Below, piece by piece: positions 18,115 through 25,902 of a stretch of 64,000 nucleotides of DNA. Source of the stretch: Caldivirga sp. MU80 (GTDB lineage Archaea; Thermoproteota; Thermoprotei; Thermoproteales; Thermocladiaceae); assembly GCF_001663375.1 (NCBI RefSeq), contig NZ_LCTF01000007.1:1-64000 (forward strand). Direction: 5' to 3'. Every line of letters begins with the position of its first letter. Positions within the stretch are counted from its first letter, which is position 1. A program made the position numbers and the translations under genes. The notes under the pieces were generated by a model. The model did no database searches, was not told where the DNA came from, and worked only from the letters and a program-made list of their open reading frames with translations.

Positions 18115-20118
18115 ATGCAGGGTAATATGAGACGCGTCTTGAGCATACTTATGCTAGTACTGCTGTTCCCGGCTACCGCTTTAGTGGTGGGTGTAATGGC
18201 CTACTCGCCTACTGGAGACCCAATCCTGCTCCTCTGGCTTGTTCCTTGGGGACCTTCAAACGGCACATACACCAACCTTCTGCCATACCTGCCGAGGGTA
18301 ATGGTAGGTGTGGTGTTTGCGTTTCACACGGATGGCTTGGGGAACGGTGCCACCCTGCAGGAGACCTTGGCCTACGATGGCAACGGCTACTGGATCTCGG
18401 AACAGCTCTCGAAGCTCCAGGCGGTATACAACTCTTCCAGCGTGGTTTTCGTGAACTTCTTCCTGACTACTAGCACGTGGAGGGGTTACCTGACCAGCGT
18501 CACTCAGCCGCAGCTACTCCTCTTGAACTACACCCTCATGCAGATTGCCAGCATCACTAACAGGGGAGAGAGACTGGTTGTCGGGGTCTCCGAGATGAAT
18601 GACCTTGACGATTACGGATACTACCAGGTTTACTCGCTCATTAGGCAGGACCTTCCGCACGCCCAGCTCTTCTACTACACTGACCTCGGCCAGAGCGTCA
18701 GCTCCATAGAGAGCGTGTTCACGTATCTCCGGTCTAACGGGATAACCCTGAATTATTTGGGCTATGATGTTTACCCATATCCATCCTACGACTACTTTAA
18801 CGGCCAGGTTCAAATACCCGGCAATTTCGTTAGTCAGATTTCCGCGCTCCAGAGCTTCGCCCAGCAGAATGGTGTTAACTTCTTCATAGGGGAAGTTGGC
18901 TTTAGGGATGGGGATGTGCTGGGTTACGAGAACCCCTCCGCGACTGCCTACATAGACTTCAATGCTCCAGTGGGCTACCAGGATACGATAAACTACTACG
19001 AGGACGTAATATCTCAACTATCCTCAATGGGAGTAACCATAATAGGGATCTGGAACTATAACGGCTGGAATGGTGACCCGTTTGGGGTTTGGTACAACCC
19101 ATACTTCGGTCAGCTCCTCGAGTTCGTTGGGATAAAGCCCATTGAGACCGCTAATATAGAGGTGGTCTCGCCTGTCCCTGTCTTCTACATCAATGGGAGT
19201 AAATACTACACCAACGGAACCTACACGGTGGCCCTCCCGGTGAACATAAGCTTCGATAGCTTATACTACATCAATGGCTCGGTGAGGATGATTCTCGAGG
19301 GTGTTGAAGTCAATGGACTGCAGTCTGGGGGCAGTTTCATGGTAAGCAAACCAGGCACCTATCAGATAATCGCCAAGTACCTTACTCAGTACTACGTGAT
19401 GGTGAATTTAAACGTCTCTGCTTACGTGAACGGGGTCAAGGAGGAGCTGACTTCAGGTTGGTACGACATGGGTACCGTAATCCAGGTCTACCCGCAGGTC
19501 ATCCATGTGGGCCCATACGAGGTGTACAACATAACCACATCCTACAGCTTCATCGTAAACAACCCAGGGTCAATCCAAGTTCCCTACACTGTAGAGTACT
19601 ACGTCAAAATAATGTTACCCAACGGAACAATAGCTGGATGGTACGCAAATGGGTCAGTCATAAACCTACCCAAGACAGTCTACGTAAACGGCAAGGAATA
19701 CGTGCTTGTCGGGCCTGACCAGATTGTGGTGAACGGCCCTATTGTGTCGGCGCGGCCAATGTATGTGCAAGTCACCACGACGAGTACATCTACTACGGCA
19801 ACGACCCCAACTACCAGTACAACTACGTCTACTTCTTCCGCCAACTACCAGGCTTCTCAGACGACCACTAGCTCAACCGCAAGTACAATAACCAGCTCAA
19901 CGATTACCATAAGTACAACCTCCACAACGATTAGTATCAGTAAGTCGACGTCAAGCACAGTCACCTCAACCACAACATCCACCACACTGTATGTTACCTC
20001 GACCACTATCACTTCAACCACGATACCTTATAGTAGCTTAAACACTTCATCAGCATTAATAGTAATAATGTTCCTTTTAATGCTAATTATATTAGCTATA
20101 CTTATATCAAAGAAGTAA
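18115..20118 (+). CDS. Anchored extracellular protein, clan GH-A-like glycoside hydrolase
   Basis: This 667-residue exported protein has a signal peptide at about 6-30 (RRVLSILMLVLLFPATALVV). A domain at about 35-345 looks like a TIM barrel: GVSEMND places a glutamate at 160 and FIGEVGF one at 260, the spacing of acid/base and nucleophile in clan GH-A enzymes, with LNYLGYDVYPYPS between. Then come beta-rich segments (about 350-550) with repeated VNG motifs, a Ser/Thr-rich stalk (about 552-640) and a C-terminal transmembrane anchor (SALIVIMFLLMLIILAIL) ending in KK. The substrate is unknown. The barrel region favours CTC, TAC and AAC codons, unlike the AGG/TTA-rich neighbours, while the 3' end looks native. 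TATA CTTTTATAAA at 18082-18091 fits a leaderless ATG. Confidence 0.6.
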   Translation: MQGNMRRVLSILMLVLLFPATALVVGVMAYSPTGDPILLLWLVPWGPSNGTYTNLLPYLPRVMVGVVFAFHTDGLGNGATLQETLAYDGNGYWISEQLSKLQAVYNSSSVVFVNFFLTTSTWRGYLTSVTQPQLLLLNYTLMQIASITNRGERLVVGVSEMNDLDDYGYYQVYSLIRQDLPHAQLFYYTDLGQSVSSIESVFTYLRSNGITLNYLGYDVYPYPSYDYFNGQVQIPGNFVSQISALQSFAQQNGVNFFIGEVGFRDGDVLGYENPSATAYIDFNAPVGYQDTINYYEDVISQLSSMGVTIIGIWNYNGWNGDPFGVWYNPYFGQLLEFVGIKPIETANIEVVSPVPVFYINGSKYYTNGTYTVALPVNISFDSLYYINGSVRMILEGVEVNGLQSGGSFMVSKPGTYQIIAKYLTQYYVMVNLNVSAYVNGVKEELTSGWYDMGTVIQVYPQVIHVGPYEVYNITTSYSFIVNNPGSIQVPYTVEYYVKIMLPNGTIAGWYANGSVINLPKTVYVNGKEYVLVGPDQIVVNGPIVSARPMYVQVTTTSTSTTATTPTTSTTTSTSSANYQASQTTTSSTASTITSSTITISTTSTTISISKSTSSTVTSTTTSTTLYVTSTTITSTTIPYSSLNTSSALIVIMFLLMLIILAILISKK

Positions 20119-20262
20119 TAAACTTTATGAAGAAGAAGTTTAAATAAAGATTGAAAAATGCAAATTTTGCATTCATTTAAAATACATTGCATAAACCAAA
20201 CCCAGCTGCATCTCCTGGTGGTTAATGTTAATAAGGCAGGCAATGGGCTAGGATAATGTATT

Positions 20263-21459
20263 TTAAGTGCTGAACCTTCTCCAAGTACCTTTAATAACCC
20301 ATACTGGTTCCTCCTCGTGGAATGGCTCCATGCCTGTGAACTTCATCTCCTCGAGGAGTCTCTCATTGACTGTTACCCCTAGGCCGGGTTTGCTGGGTAC
20401 CGTGTGGTAGCCATCCTCGAGTTTGAAGGCATCGTTGATTACGTCCCTCTTCCACTGGGGCCAGAATTCGTAGAAGCTCTCCTGGATTAGCAGGTTATAG
20501 GTGCCTGCGTCGAATTGCATCGTGGCTGCGTGTTGTATTGGGCCGAAGGCGTTGTGTGGGGCTAGTTCAATACCGTAGGCCTCGCTTATGGCCCTTATCC
20601 TGCTCATGCCTGTGAAGCCTAGGGCGTTGGTTATGTCGGGTTGAAGAACATCGACGAGCCCCCTCTCCGCCAGTTGAAGAGCCTCCTCAACGCTGATTAT
20701 CCTCTCACCCACGGCAATCCTAACACCCGTGGCAGCCTTAACCTTACCCAAACCTTCCATGTTTAGGTCTGGGTGCACGGGCTCCTCTATGAATAATGGG
20801 TCGAACTGCTCCATGGCCCTAACCATTTGAACAGCCGTATTTACGTTGAACCTACCGTGAACCTCGATTAAAATATCCACACCCTTACCCACAGCCTCCC
20901 TAACAGCCCTAACCCTCTCCACAGCCTCCTCAAGGCCAGCCCTATCCATTGAGTCGAAGTATGGGCCGAAGGGGTCGAACTTCATTGCCTTGAAACCCAT
21001 TGAGACAACCTCCTTAGCCCTCCTGGCGAAGTCCTCTGGGGTTACGCAGTCGGAGTACCAGCCGTTGGCGTAAACCTTAACCTTCTCATTAATCAACCCA
21101 CCTATGAGCTGGTACACGGGTGCCCCATAGTACTTACCCAATATGTCGTGGAGGGCGATGTCCACTGAGCTGTACGCCGTTGCCGATTCAAAGGACCTGC
21201 TTACGTAGAAGTCGTGCTTATACCACTCCCTGTAAAGGTACCCAATCCTGAACGGGTCCTTACCCACCACAAGCCTCCTAACCTCCTCAATAGCCTTAAC
21301 GACCTGGTTAACCCTAAGCGTGGGCACCGCCTCACCATAACCCACCTGCCCATCAGACGTAACCACCCTAACTATTATTGAGACTGAGGCCCATGGACTT
21401 GCCTTGGCGGTGGCCAGGTCACTGATCGGGTAAACCTCCACATCCCTAATAGTAACCAT
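20263..21459 (-). CDS. gad: D-gluconate dehydratase (enolase superfamily)
   Basis: This 398-residue enolase-superfamily protein is of the mandelate-racemase subgroup. Metal and catalytic motifs are visible: MKFDPFGP after the barrel start, ILIEVHGRFN, PLFIEEPVHPD, AVGERI, DVLQPDITNALGFT and the histidine in ELAPHNAFGPIQH. Sequence and length fit the archaeal gluconate dehydratases that convert gluconate to 2-keto-3-deoxygluconate in the Entner-Doudoroff-type pathway, although other sugar-acid dehydratases share these motifs. It is divergent from a TrmB-type sugar regulator, which suggests control by a sugar. A TATA-like TTTTAATT about 26 bp before the ATG at 21459 supports the start. Confidence 0.82.
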   Translation of the reverse strand: MVTIRDVEVYPISDLATAKASPWASVSIIVRVVTSDGQVGYGEAVPTLRVNQVVKAIEEVRRLVVGKDPFRIGYLYREWYKHDFYVSRSFESATAYSSVDIALHDILGKYYGAPVYQLIGGLINEKVKVYANGWYSDCVTPEDFARRAKEVVSMGFKAMKFDPFGPYFDSMDRAGLEEAVERVRAVREAVGKGVDILIEVHGRFNVNTAVQMVRAMEQFDPLFIEEPVHPDLNMEGLGKVKAATGVRIAVGERIISVEEALQLAERGLVDVLQPDITNALGFTGMSRIRAISEAYGIELAPHNAFGPIQHAATMQFDAGTYNLLIQESFYEFWPQWKRDVINDAFKLEDGYHTVPSKPGLGVTVNERLLEEMKFTGMEPFHEEEPVWVIKGTWRRFST

Positions 21460-21559
21460 ACCTAAGCCTCAACCTACTTGAATTAAAAGCTACCGCCGTG
21501 GGGAACGCCTATGCTTAATGGGCGGAAAAGTATTATAGGATCACTTGGTTGGTTTAACC

Positions 21560-22309
21560 GTGCTTGATGACTACGTCAATAGGTTGATGAGGATGATGGG
21601 CCTCTCTAAGTATCAGCTTAAGGCTTACCTAACCCTAGTTGAGAGGGGGCCCTTAACGGCCGTCTCCCTGGCCAAGTACGCCAACATACCGTCCTCCAAG
21701 GTTTACAGTGTTTTGAAGGGCATGGTTAAACTGGGGTTGGTTGATGTGGACTCGAGCAAGAGGCCGGAGGTCTTCATGGCTAAGCCGCCTAAGGAGGTCT
21801 TCGGTATGGTGGTCTCGAGGATTAATGAGGTTGTTGAGAGGGCTAAGCCCATGATAAACACCCTCCAGATGGTGTATGAGGCATCGAACCAGAGGGTGGT
21901 TAAGGCCAGTAGTGAAACCCTTTTCACCGTTAAGGGGCTTCAAAGCACCAAGAACCTGGTTAGGATAGTCATAATGGGTGGCGCCAGGGACATAAGCATT
22001 GCCATACCCTACGAGCAGCTCCTGGATGAGGAGGTTTTATCAATGATAACCGAGGCCTCTGGGGCTGCTGAGGTTAAGTTGCTGGTGACCAGGGGCCTCA
22101 TTGACCACGCCAAGGCCTTGCCGCCTAGGGTTAACCTCAGGGTTAGGGACTCCATGTTCGGGGCTGGTTTCATAGGCAACGGTGTACTGTTGGCCATACA
22201 GTATGGGGCAGATTACCTATCCCTATACTCAACCCAAGAGTACATCATTGAGATAGCCAGGACCTACTTTGAAACCCTGTGGAGAGAATCTGAGCCAGTC
22301 AATAGGTGA
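21560..22309 (+). CDS. TrmB-family transcriptional regulator
   Basis: This is a 250-residue regulator. The N-terminal winged helix reads GLSKYQLKAYLTLVERGPLTAVSLAKYANIPSSKVYSVL in adjoining pieces, with recognition helix around IPSSKVYSVLKGM, followed by a coiled linker and a C-terminal effector-like domain typical of short TrmB proteins. TrmB regulators sense sugars and control transport or catabolism genes. I start at the GTG at 21560 rather than the upstream TTG at 21545 because a TATTATAGG box at 21531-21539 lies about 26 bp before it. It is divergent from gluconate dehydratase and the natural first target is that gene. Confidence 0.8.
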   Translation: MLDDYVNRLMRMMGLSKYQLKAYLTLVERGPLTAVSLAKYANIPSSKVYSVLKGMVKLGLVDVDSSKRPEVFMAKPPKEVFGMVVSRINEVVERAKPMINTLQMVYEASNQRVVKASSETLFTVKGLQSTKNLVRIVIMGGARDISIAIPYEQLLDEEVLSMITEASGAAEVKLLVTRGLIDHAKALPPRVNLRVRDSMFGAGFIGNGVLLAIQYGADYLSLYSTQEYIIEIARTYFETLWRESEPVNR

Positions 22310-22317
22310 CGTGCCAC

Positions 22318-23190
22318 TTATCTCTTGATTAGGCTCTCCATAACCTCAACCAGCCTGGGCGCGGGGTTATTCATGGTTACTGAGGCTAATTCCTGCCAGT
22401 CGGGGCTACCGTTAACCTCAAACACCACGTACCCCTCAGGCCCCTCCCCAATGTCAACGCCCGCGTAGGTTAGGCCCAAGGCCTCGGTGGCCTTTATGGA
22501 TAACTCCCTGAGCTCCTCATCAACGTTACCGCAGGGTTTCCCGTAGGCACCCTGGGCTATGTTGGTTTTCCACTGCCCATCAGACACAATCCTGTACATG
22601 CACCCAAACACTTCACCATTAATGACCATAACCCTAATGTCCCTGTTGGGCTTCTCAATATACCTCTGAACGTATATTGGCTTCTTAACCACGAGGAGGG
22701 ATCTGGCCACTTGGAAGGCTACATCAGGGTCCTTCACCATAACGGAGCCGAAGCCCCTTGATCCCTGGACAGGCTTAATGACGACTTGCCCCATGCTCTT
22801 AGCCGCATTGTAAGCCACCAATAGGCTCTCCGTTGATACTGTTGAGGGCACTGGTATCTTGTTCCTGGCCAGTATGGCTAAGGTCTCTATCTTGTTCCTG
22901 GTCTTCAACAAGCCATCAACACTATTAACCACCCTACTCCCAGACTCCTCAAGAATCCTCAAAACACTGACCCTGTGGAAGAATTGCTCAACGTCTATCA
23001 GGAAGCCTAGGCTCCTCAGGAAAACCCCATCTATGTTGACCTTACCCTCACCTGATATGACGCTTACGTCGCCGTTGTCTAGCTTAATTGATAATCGGGA
23101 GATCTGTATGTACCTAGGCACATGGCCCTTAGCCCTAATGCTGTAGTAAAGGTCCCTATTGCTTCTGCTAGGAATAGGTGCATCCGCCAC
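22318..23190 (-). CDS. RimK-type ATP-grasp ligase
   Basis: This 290-residue ATP-grasp protein resembles the RimK/LysX/MptN group, which ligates amino acids such as glutamate to a carboxylate. Seen are VIKPVQGSRGFGSVMVK (nucleotide-binding strand and loop), VQRYIEKPNRDIRVMVING and a C-terminal metal-binding FEVNGSPDWQE. It is the right length for the family. It stands alone, not in a lysine or arginine biosynthesis cluster, so I do not call it LysX. The start is uncertain by one codon (GTG at 23193 or 23190); TATA-like sequence at about 23209-23217 favours 23190. It converges with the TrmB regulator. Confidence 0.75.
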   Translation of the reverse strand: MADAPIPSRSNRDLYYSIRAKGHVPRYIQISRLSIKLDNGDVSVISGEGKVNIDGVFLRSLGFLIDVEQFFHRVSVLRILEESGSRVVNSVDGLLKTRNKIETLAILARNKIPVPSTVSTESLLVAYNAAKSMGQVVIKPVQGSRGFGSVMVKDPDVAFQVARSLLVVKKPIYVQRYIEKPNRDIRVMVINGEVFGCMYRIVSDGQWKTNIAQGAYGKPCGNVDEELRELSIKATEALGLTYAGVDIGEGPEGYVVFEVNGSPDWQELASVTMNNPAPRLVEVMESLIKR

Positions 23191-23350
23191 CACAGCTATG
23201 GTGTAGGGTATATTAAACCACCATGAGGATGCTTATGAAATGGCTTTTAAACTTTCAATCAAGTGTGCTTAACATGGGGACGAACATTGCCGCATAATAA
23301 CAATGTAGATACTCATGTTTACCCATGTTGGAGACTAATCTTGCATATGC

Positions 23351-24334
23351 CTACTGTTCAATTCTCCTGGCCATGTTAGGCAGTAGGTTACGAATACTGG
23401 GTAGTAGCTCGTAGTTGGCTATGCCCAGTTTACCCAGTCTCTCATTAACAACATTTCTGATGATTTCGTAATTAAAGGCGTGTATCATGAAGTAGCAGTT
23501 GTACTCCCACTTACCCGGCACAGTCACCCTCTTAACCACGTGGGTTGCCTCATCTATGTTGGCTACTGATTCGCAGTCATCAGTGTTGAAAACTACCATG
23601 GCGTTTGCCCTGAAACCTGCCAAGTCTGGGTCAAGCATTGCGTAGAAGTCCCTTATAATGCCCTTATCCCTCAACTCGCTTATCAAGTCAGGCAGCCTAC
23701 TCATTGGGATTCCGAACTTGGTTGATAATTCGCTGAATGGCTCGCTCACTATCTTTATTGACTTTATGGACTCGTAGAAGCCCATGGGTAACCCGGACTC
23801 CTCAATCCTATGCGGCTCACTGGGTAATCTACGTATCTTAGCCCTAGAGACTCCCCCGTAGAGGTCGAACTTAACGTCAATCTTATACGTCCTCTCGGCG
23901 TACAGTATCACGTAATCCTCAAGTCTCAACCCAAACCCGTTCACTATCCTCATGACCTTACCCTCAAGCTCCTCCCTATTGCCCGCCTTAGTCACGTACC
24001 AGATGTTATACCTGTCGTGTACCCTGAGGAAGTTGTGCGTCACCTGGCTATCCTTGTTAATCTCCGAGGCCACTTGGTCTATTAACCCATCACTGACCCT
24101 CAACGCAACCAATGCAGATATCATTCCCCTAGCCCTATAATTGACTAAGGCGCCGATTCTCCTAATAAGCCCCAGTTCCCTCATCCTCCTCATTGAGTCT
24201 ATAACCCAATCCTCCGTTGCACCCACCCTGTTGGCTAACTCTAGGAATGGCCTATCGCTGATTGGGAAGTTGTACTGGGCTTCCATCAGTAAATCCCTTA
24301 ATTTACCGTCAATGAGCATACCCGGTTCATCCAT
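23351..24334 (-). CDS. Siroheme decarboxylase, AhbA-AhbB fusion
   Basis: This 327-residue protein consists of two tandem Lrp/AsnC-like halves, each with a winged helix followed by a ferredoxin-like domain. The first half has VTHNFLRVHDRYNIWYV, and the second has VTVPGKWEYNCYFMIHAF, matching the signature stretches of AhbA and AhbB. In the alternative pathway these subunits decarboxylate siroheme to didecarboxysiroheme on the way to heme. Here both are one polypeptide. The ATG at 24334 is preferred over a GTG at 24364 because the GTG sits inside the likely TATA (TTAATTA, 24364-24370). With sirC and hemA near 32 kb it supports siroheme-dependent heme synthesis. Confidence 0.78.
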   Translation of the reverse strand: MDEPGMLIDGKLRDLLMEAQYNFPISDRPFLELANRVGATEDWVIDSMRRMRELGLIRRIGALVNYRARGMISALVALRVSDGLIDQVASEINKDSQVTHNFLRVHDRYNIWYVTKAGNREELEGKVMRIVNGFGLRLEDYVILYAERTYKIDVKFDLYGGVSRAKIRRLPSEPHRIEESGLPMGFYESIKSIKIVSEPFSELSTKFGIPMSRLPDLISELRDKGIIRDFYAMLDPDLAGFRANAMVVFNTDDCESVANIDEATHVVKRVTVPGKWEYNCYFMIHAFNYEIIRNVVNERLGKLGIANYELLPSIRNLLPNMARRIEQ

Positions 24335-24371
24335 GGTTGTTAAAATAGGTTGCGCGCCTAACACTAATTAA

Positions 24372-25406
24372 CTACGTTAGGCTGTACTCATTGTTTAATT
24401 CATCCCACTCCCTAAGTATCAGGTCAACCAAGCCCCTACCCACACCCCCGAGCATTGCAGATAATTCATCAAGTGACCTTGGATCATTGTTTAACGAGAG
24501 TATGCTTAACCTATAGATGTACTCATACATTAATGGCCCCAATGTCTTGATTAAATCAACCCCATGCCTCATTAGTACGCTGTCATTGTTCATCATTGAG
24601 TTTAACGAAGTGTAGATTATTGACTCATCGTCCAGTGAATCATTACTGTAGATGTATATCCTGGTTAACTCGGCTAAAACAGCCTTGTAGTAACTGGACC
24701 TTGAGGATAGGTTATTGAGTATGCGGCTTAGCACCAGTTTCAGCAATTCCGGGTTCTTCACAATTAGCCTCTTCATTACGTTGAACATTAGGCGCAGTGG
24801 GTAGTCGACCCCGTACGCATTGATTAGGTGGGTTAGGAAGATTATGGCCATGGCGTCGCTTTTACTTGTCATTTTAAGGTAATCAACCAGCGCATCGGGC
24901 AGTATTGAGATGTACTGCATTAGTGAATCCACTATACTCTTCCTAAGCATGCCCGGCGCCTTACTGTACAGGTAATGCTTAACCATGTCCCTGGTTATCT
25001 TAACGGTATGCTTTAGGGAGTATATCATCTTACTGTACGGCAATTCCCTGCTACCGGTCACTCTACTATACCACTTAACCATCTCAGAGTCATGGGTACG
25101 CTCATAATCCTTAATAGCACTGGTTAACCTTAAGGCTAACTTAACCACGTAACCAGGGTTGATAACGGATATTAAGGATACGTACCTCAAATTATTAATC
25201 ACATCATCAACGTACCCCCTACCCCCATTATCAAGGAGCTTACTGGCTAGGATAACCTTGAAATCCCTATCATTAACCAGTGAAGCCAATGATACGGCAT
25301 ACTTAACGTAGTGGTTAGCCAGTAAACTTGAACCTATATAGAGGTCTAGGAATAATGAGGGGGCGTACATGTATAGGGTCTTTTCTGAATCACCACCTTT
25401 AACCAT
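24372..25406 (-). CDS. Hypothetical all-helical protein
   Basis: I do not recognise this 344-residue protein. It has no signal peptide or clear transmembrane segment, is rich in Leu, Ser, Tyr and Asn, and looks entirely alpha-helical with repeated amphipathic helices, as in an alpha-solenoid. No catalytic motif is visible. A TATA-like TTATAAGC at about 25426-25434 supports the ATG at 25406. It is divergent from the membrane cassette at 25519-29153, whose large protein also ends in a long helical cytoplasmic region, so a shared role is possible but not shown. Confidence 0.75.
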   Translation of the reverse strand: MVKGGDSEKTLYMYAPSLFLDLYIGSSLLANHYVKYAVSLASLVNDRDFKVILASKLLDNGGRGYVDDVINNLRYVSLISVINPGYVVKLALRLTSAIKDYERTHDSEMVKWYSRVTGSRELPYSKMIYSLKHTVKITRDMVKHYLYSKAPGMLRKSIVDSLMQYISILPDALVDYLKMTSKSDAMAIIFLTHLINAYGVDYPLRLMFNVMKRLIVKNPELLKLVLSRILNNLSSRSSYYKAVLAELTRIYIYSNDSLDDESIIYTSLNSMMNNDSVLMRHGVDLIKTLGPLMYEYIYRLSILSLNNDPRSLDELSAMLGGVGRGLVDLILREWDELNNEYSLT

Positions 25407-25518
25407 GGATACTTAACACGCGTATGCTTATAACATTTATTTAATATAGGGCGCCATGCCTAAAACCATTGCCCTACATAGTATAAAGTTAACCATAATG
25501 TAGTAGTACTTCTTATTC

Positions 25519-25902
25519 ATGATAACGGTGGTTTATGACATAGTTAGTGAAATCGAGAATGAAATCGTGGTGCCGATAATCAGTGAGGCATTTAGGGTCT
25601 TAAGTATAATTGGGGGTCTAGCCCTATGGCTAATGGTTATTAGCGTCGTTATTAAGGCCATTGAGAGTAAGCTGGGGCCAACCGGGTGGGCTAGGGCTGC
25701 TGCCCTGTGGGACCTATTCAGCAACTTCAAGTGGTTCATAGTCACGTTAATCGGCCTATACGTTACTGTGTATTCCATTGCATTAATCGCTAACTACGTG
25801 AGCGGCTCAAGCATAGTTAACCCAGCGTCCTTCGCCAGTGAGCTACTGTACAGGATATTCTTCGGCCCATTTATTGAACTTTGGAGGAATGCATTAACAT
25901 GA
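25519..25902 (+). CDS. Small two-helix membrane protein
   Basis: This 127-residue protein has two predicted transmembrane helices, about 27-47 (LSIIGGLALWLMVISVVIKA) and about 72-94 (WFIVTLIGLYVTVYSIALIA), linked by a charged loop. Both termini are amphipathic. It is not recognisable by family from sequence alone. Its stop overlaps the start of the next gene as ATGA, so the two proteins are made together. The size and two-helix layout recall VirB2-like pilins or CedA1-like subunits of archaeal DNA-exchange systems, but that is only an architectural analogy. Confidence 0.7.
   Translation: MITVVYDIVSEIENEIVVPIISEAFRVLSIIGGLALWLMVISVVIKAIESKLGPTGWARAAALWDLFSNFKWFIVTLIGLYVTVYSIALIANYVSGSSIVNPASFASELLYRIFFGPFIELWRNALT

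Noticed and set aside
20157-20173. Perfect palindrome AATGCAAA-T-TTTGCATT after the exoprotein gene
   Set aside because: The surrounding 140 bp is very A/T-rich and no gene start or repeat of the motif relates to it, so it is not strong enough to call an operator or terminator.
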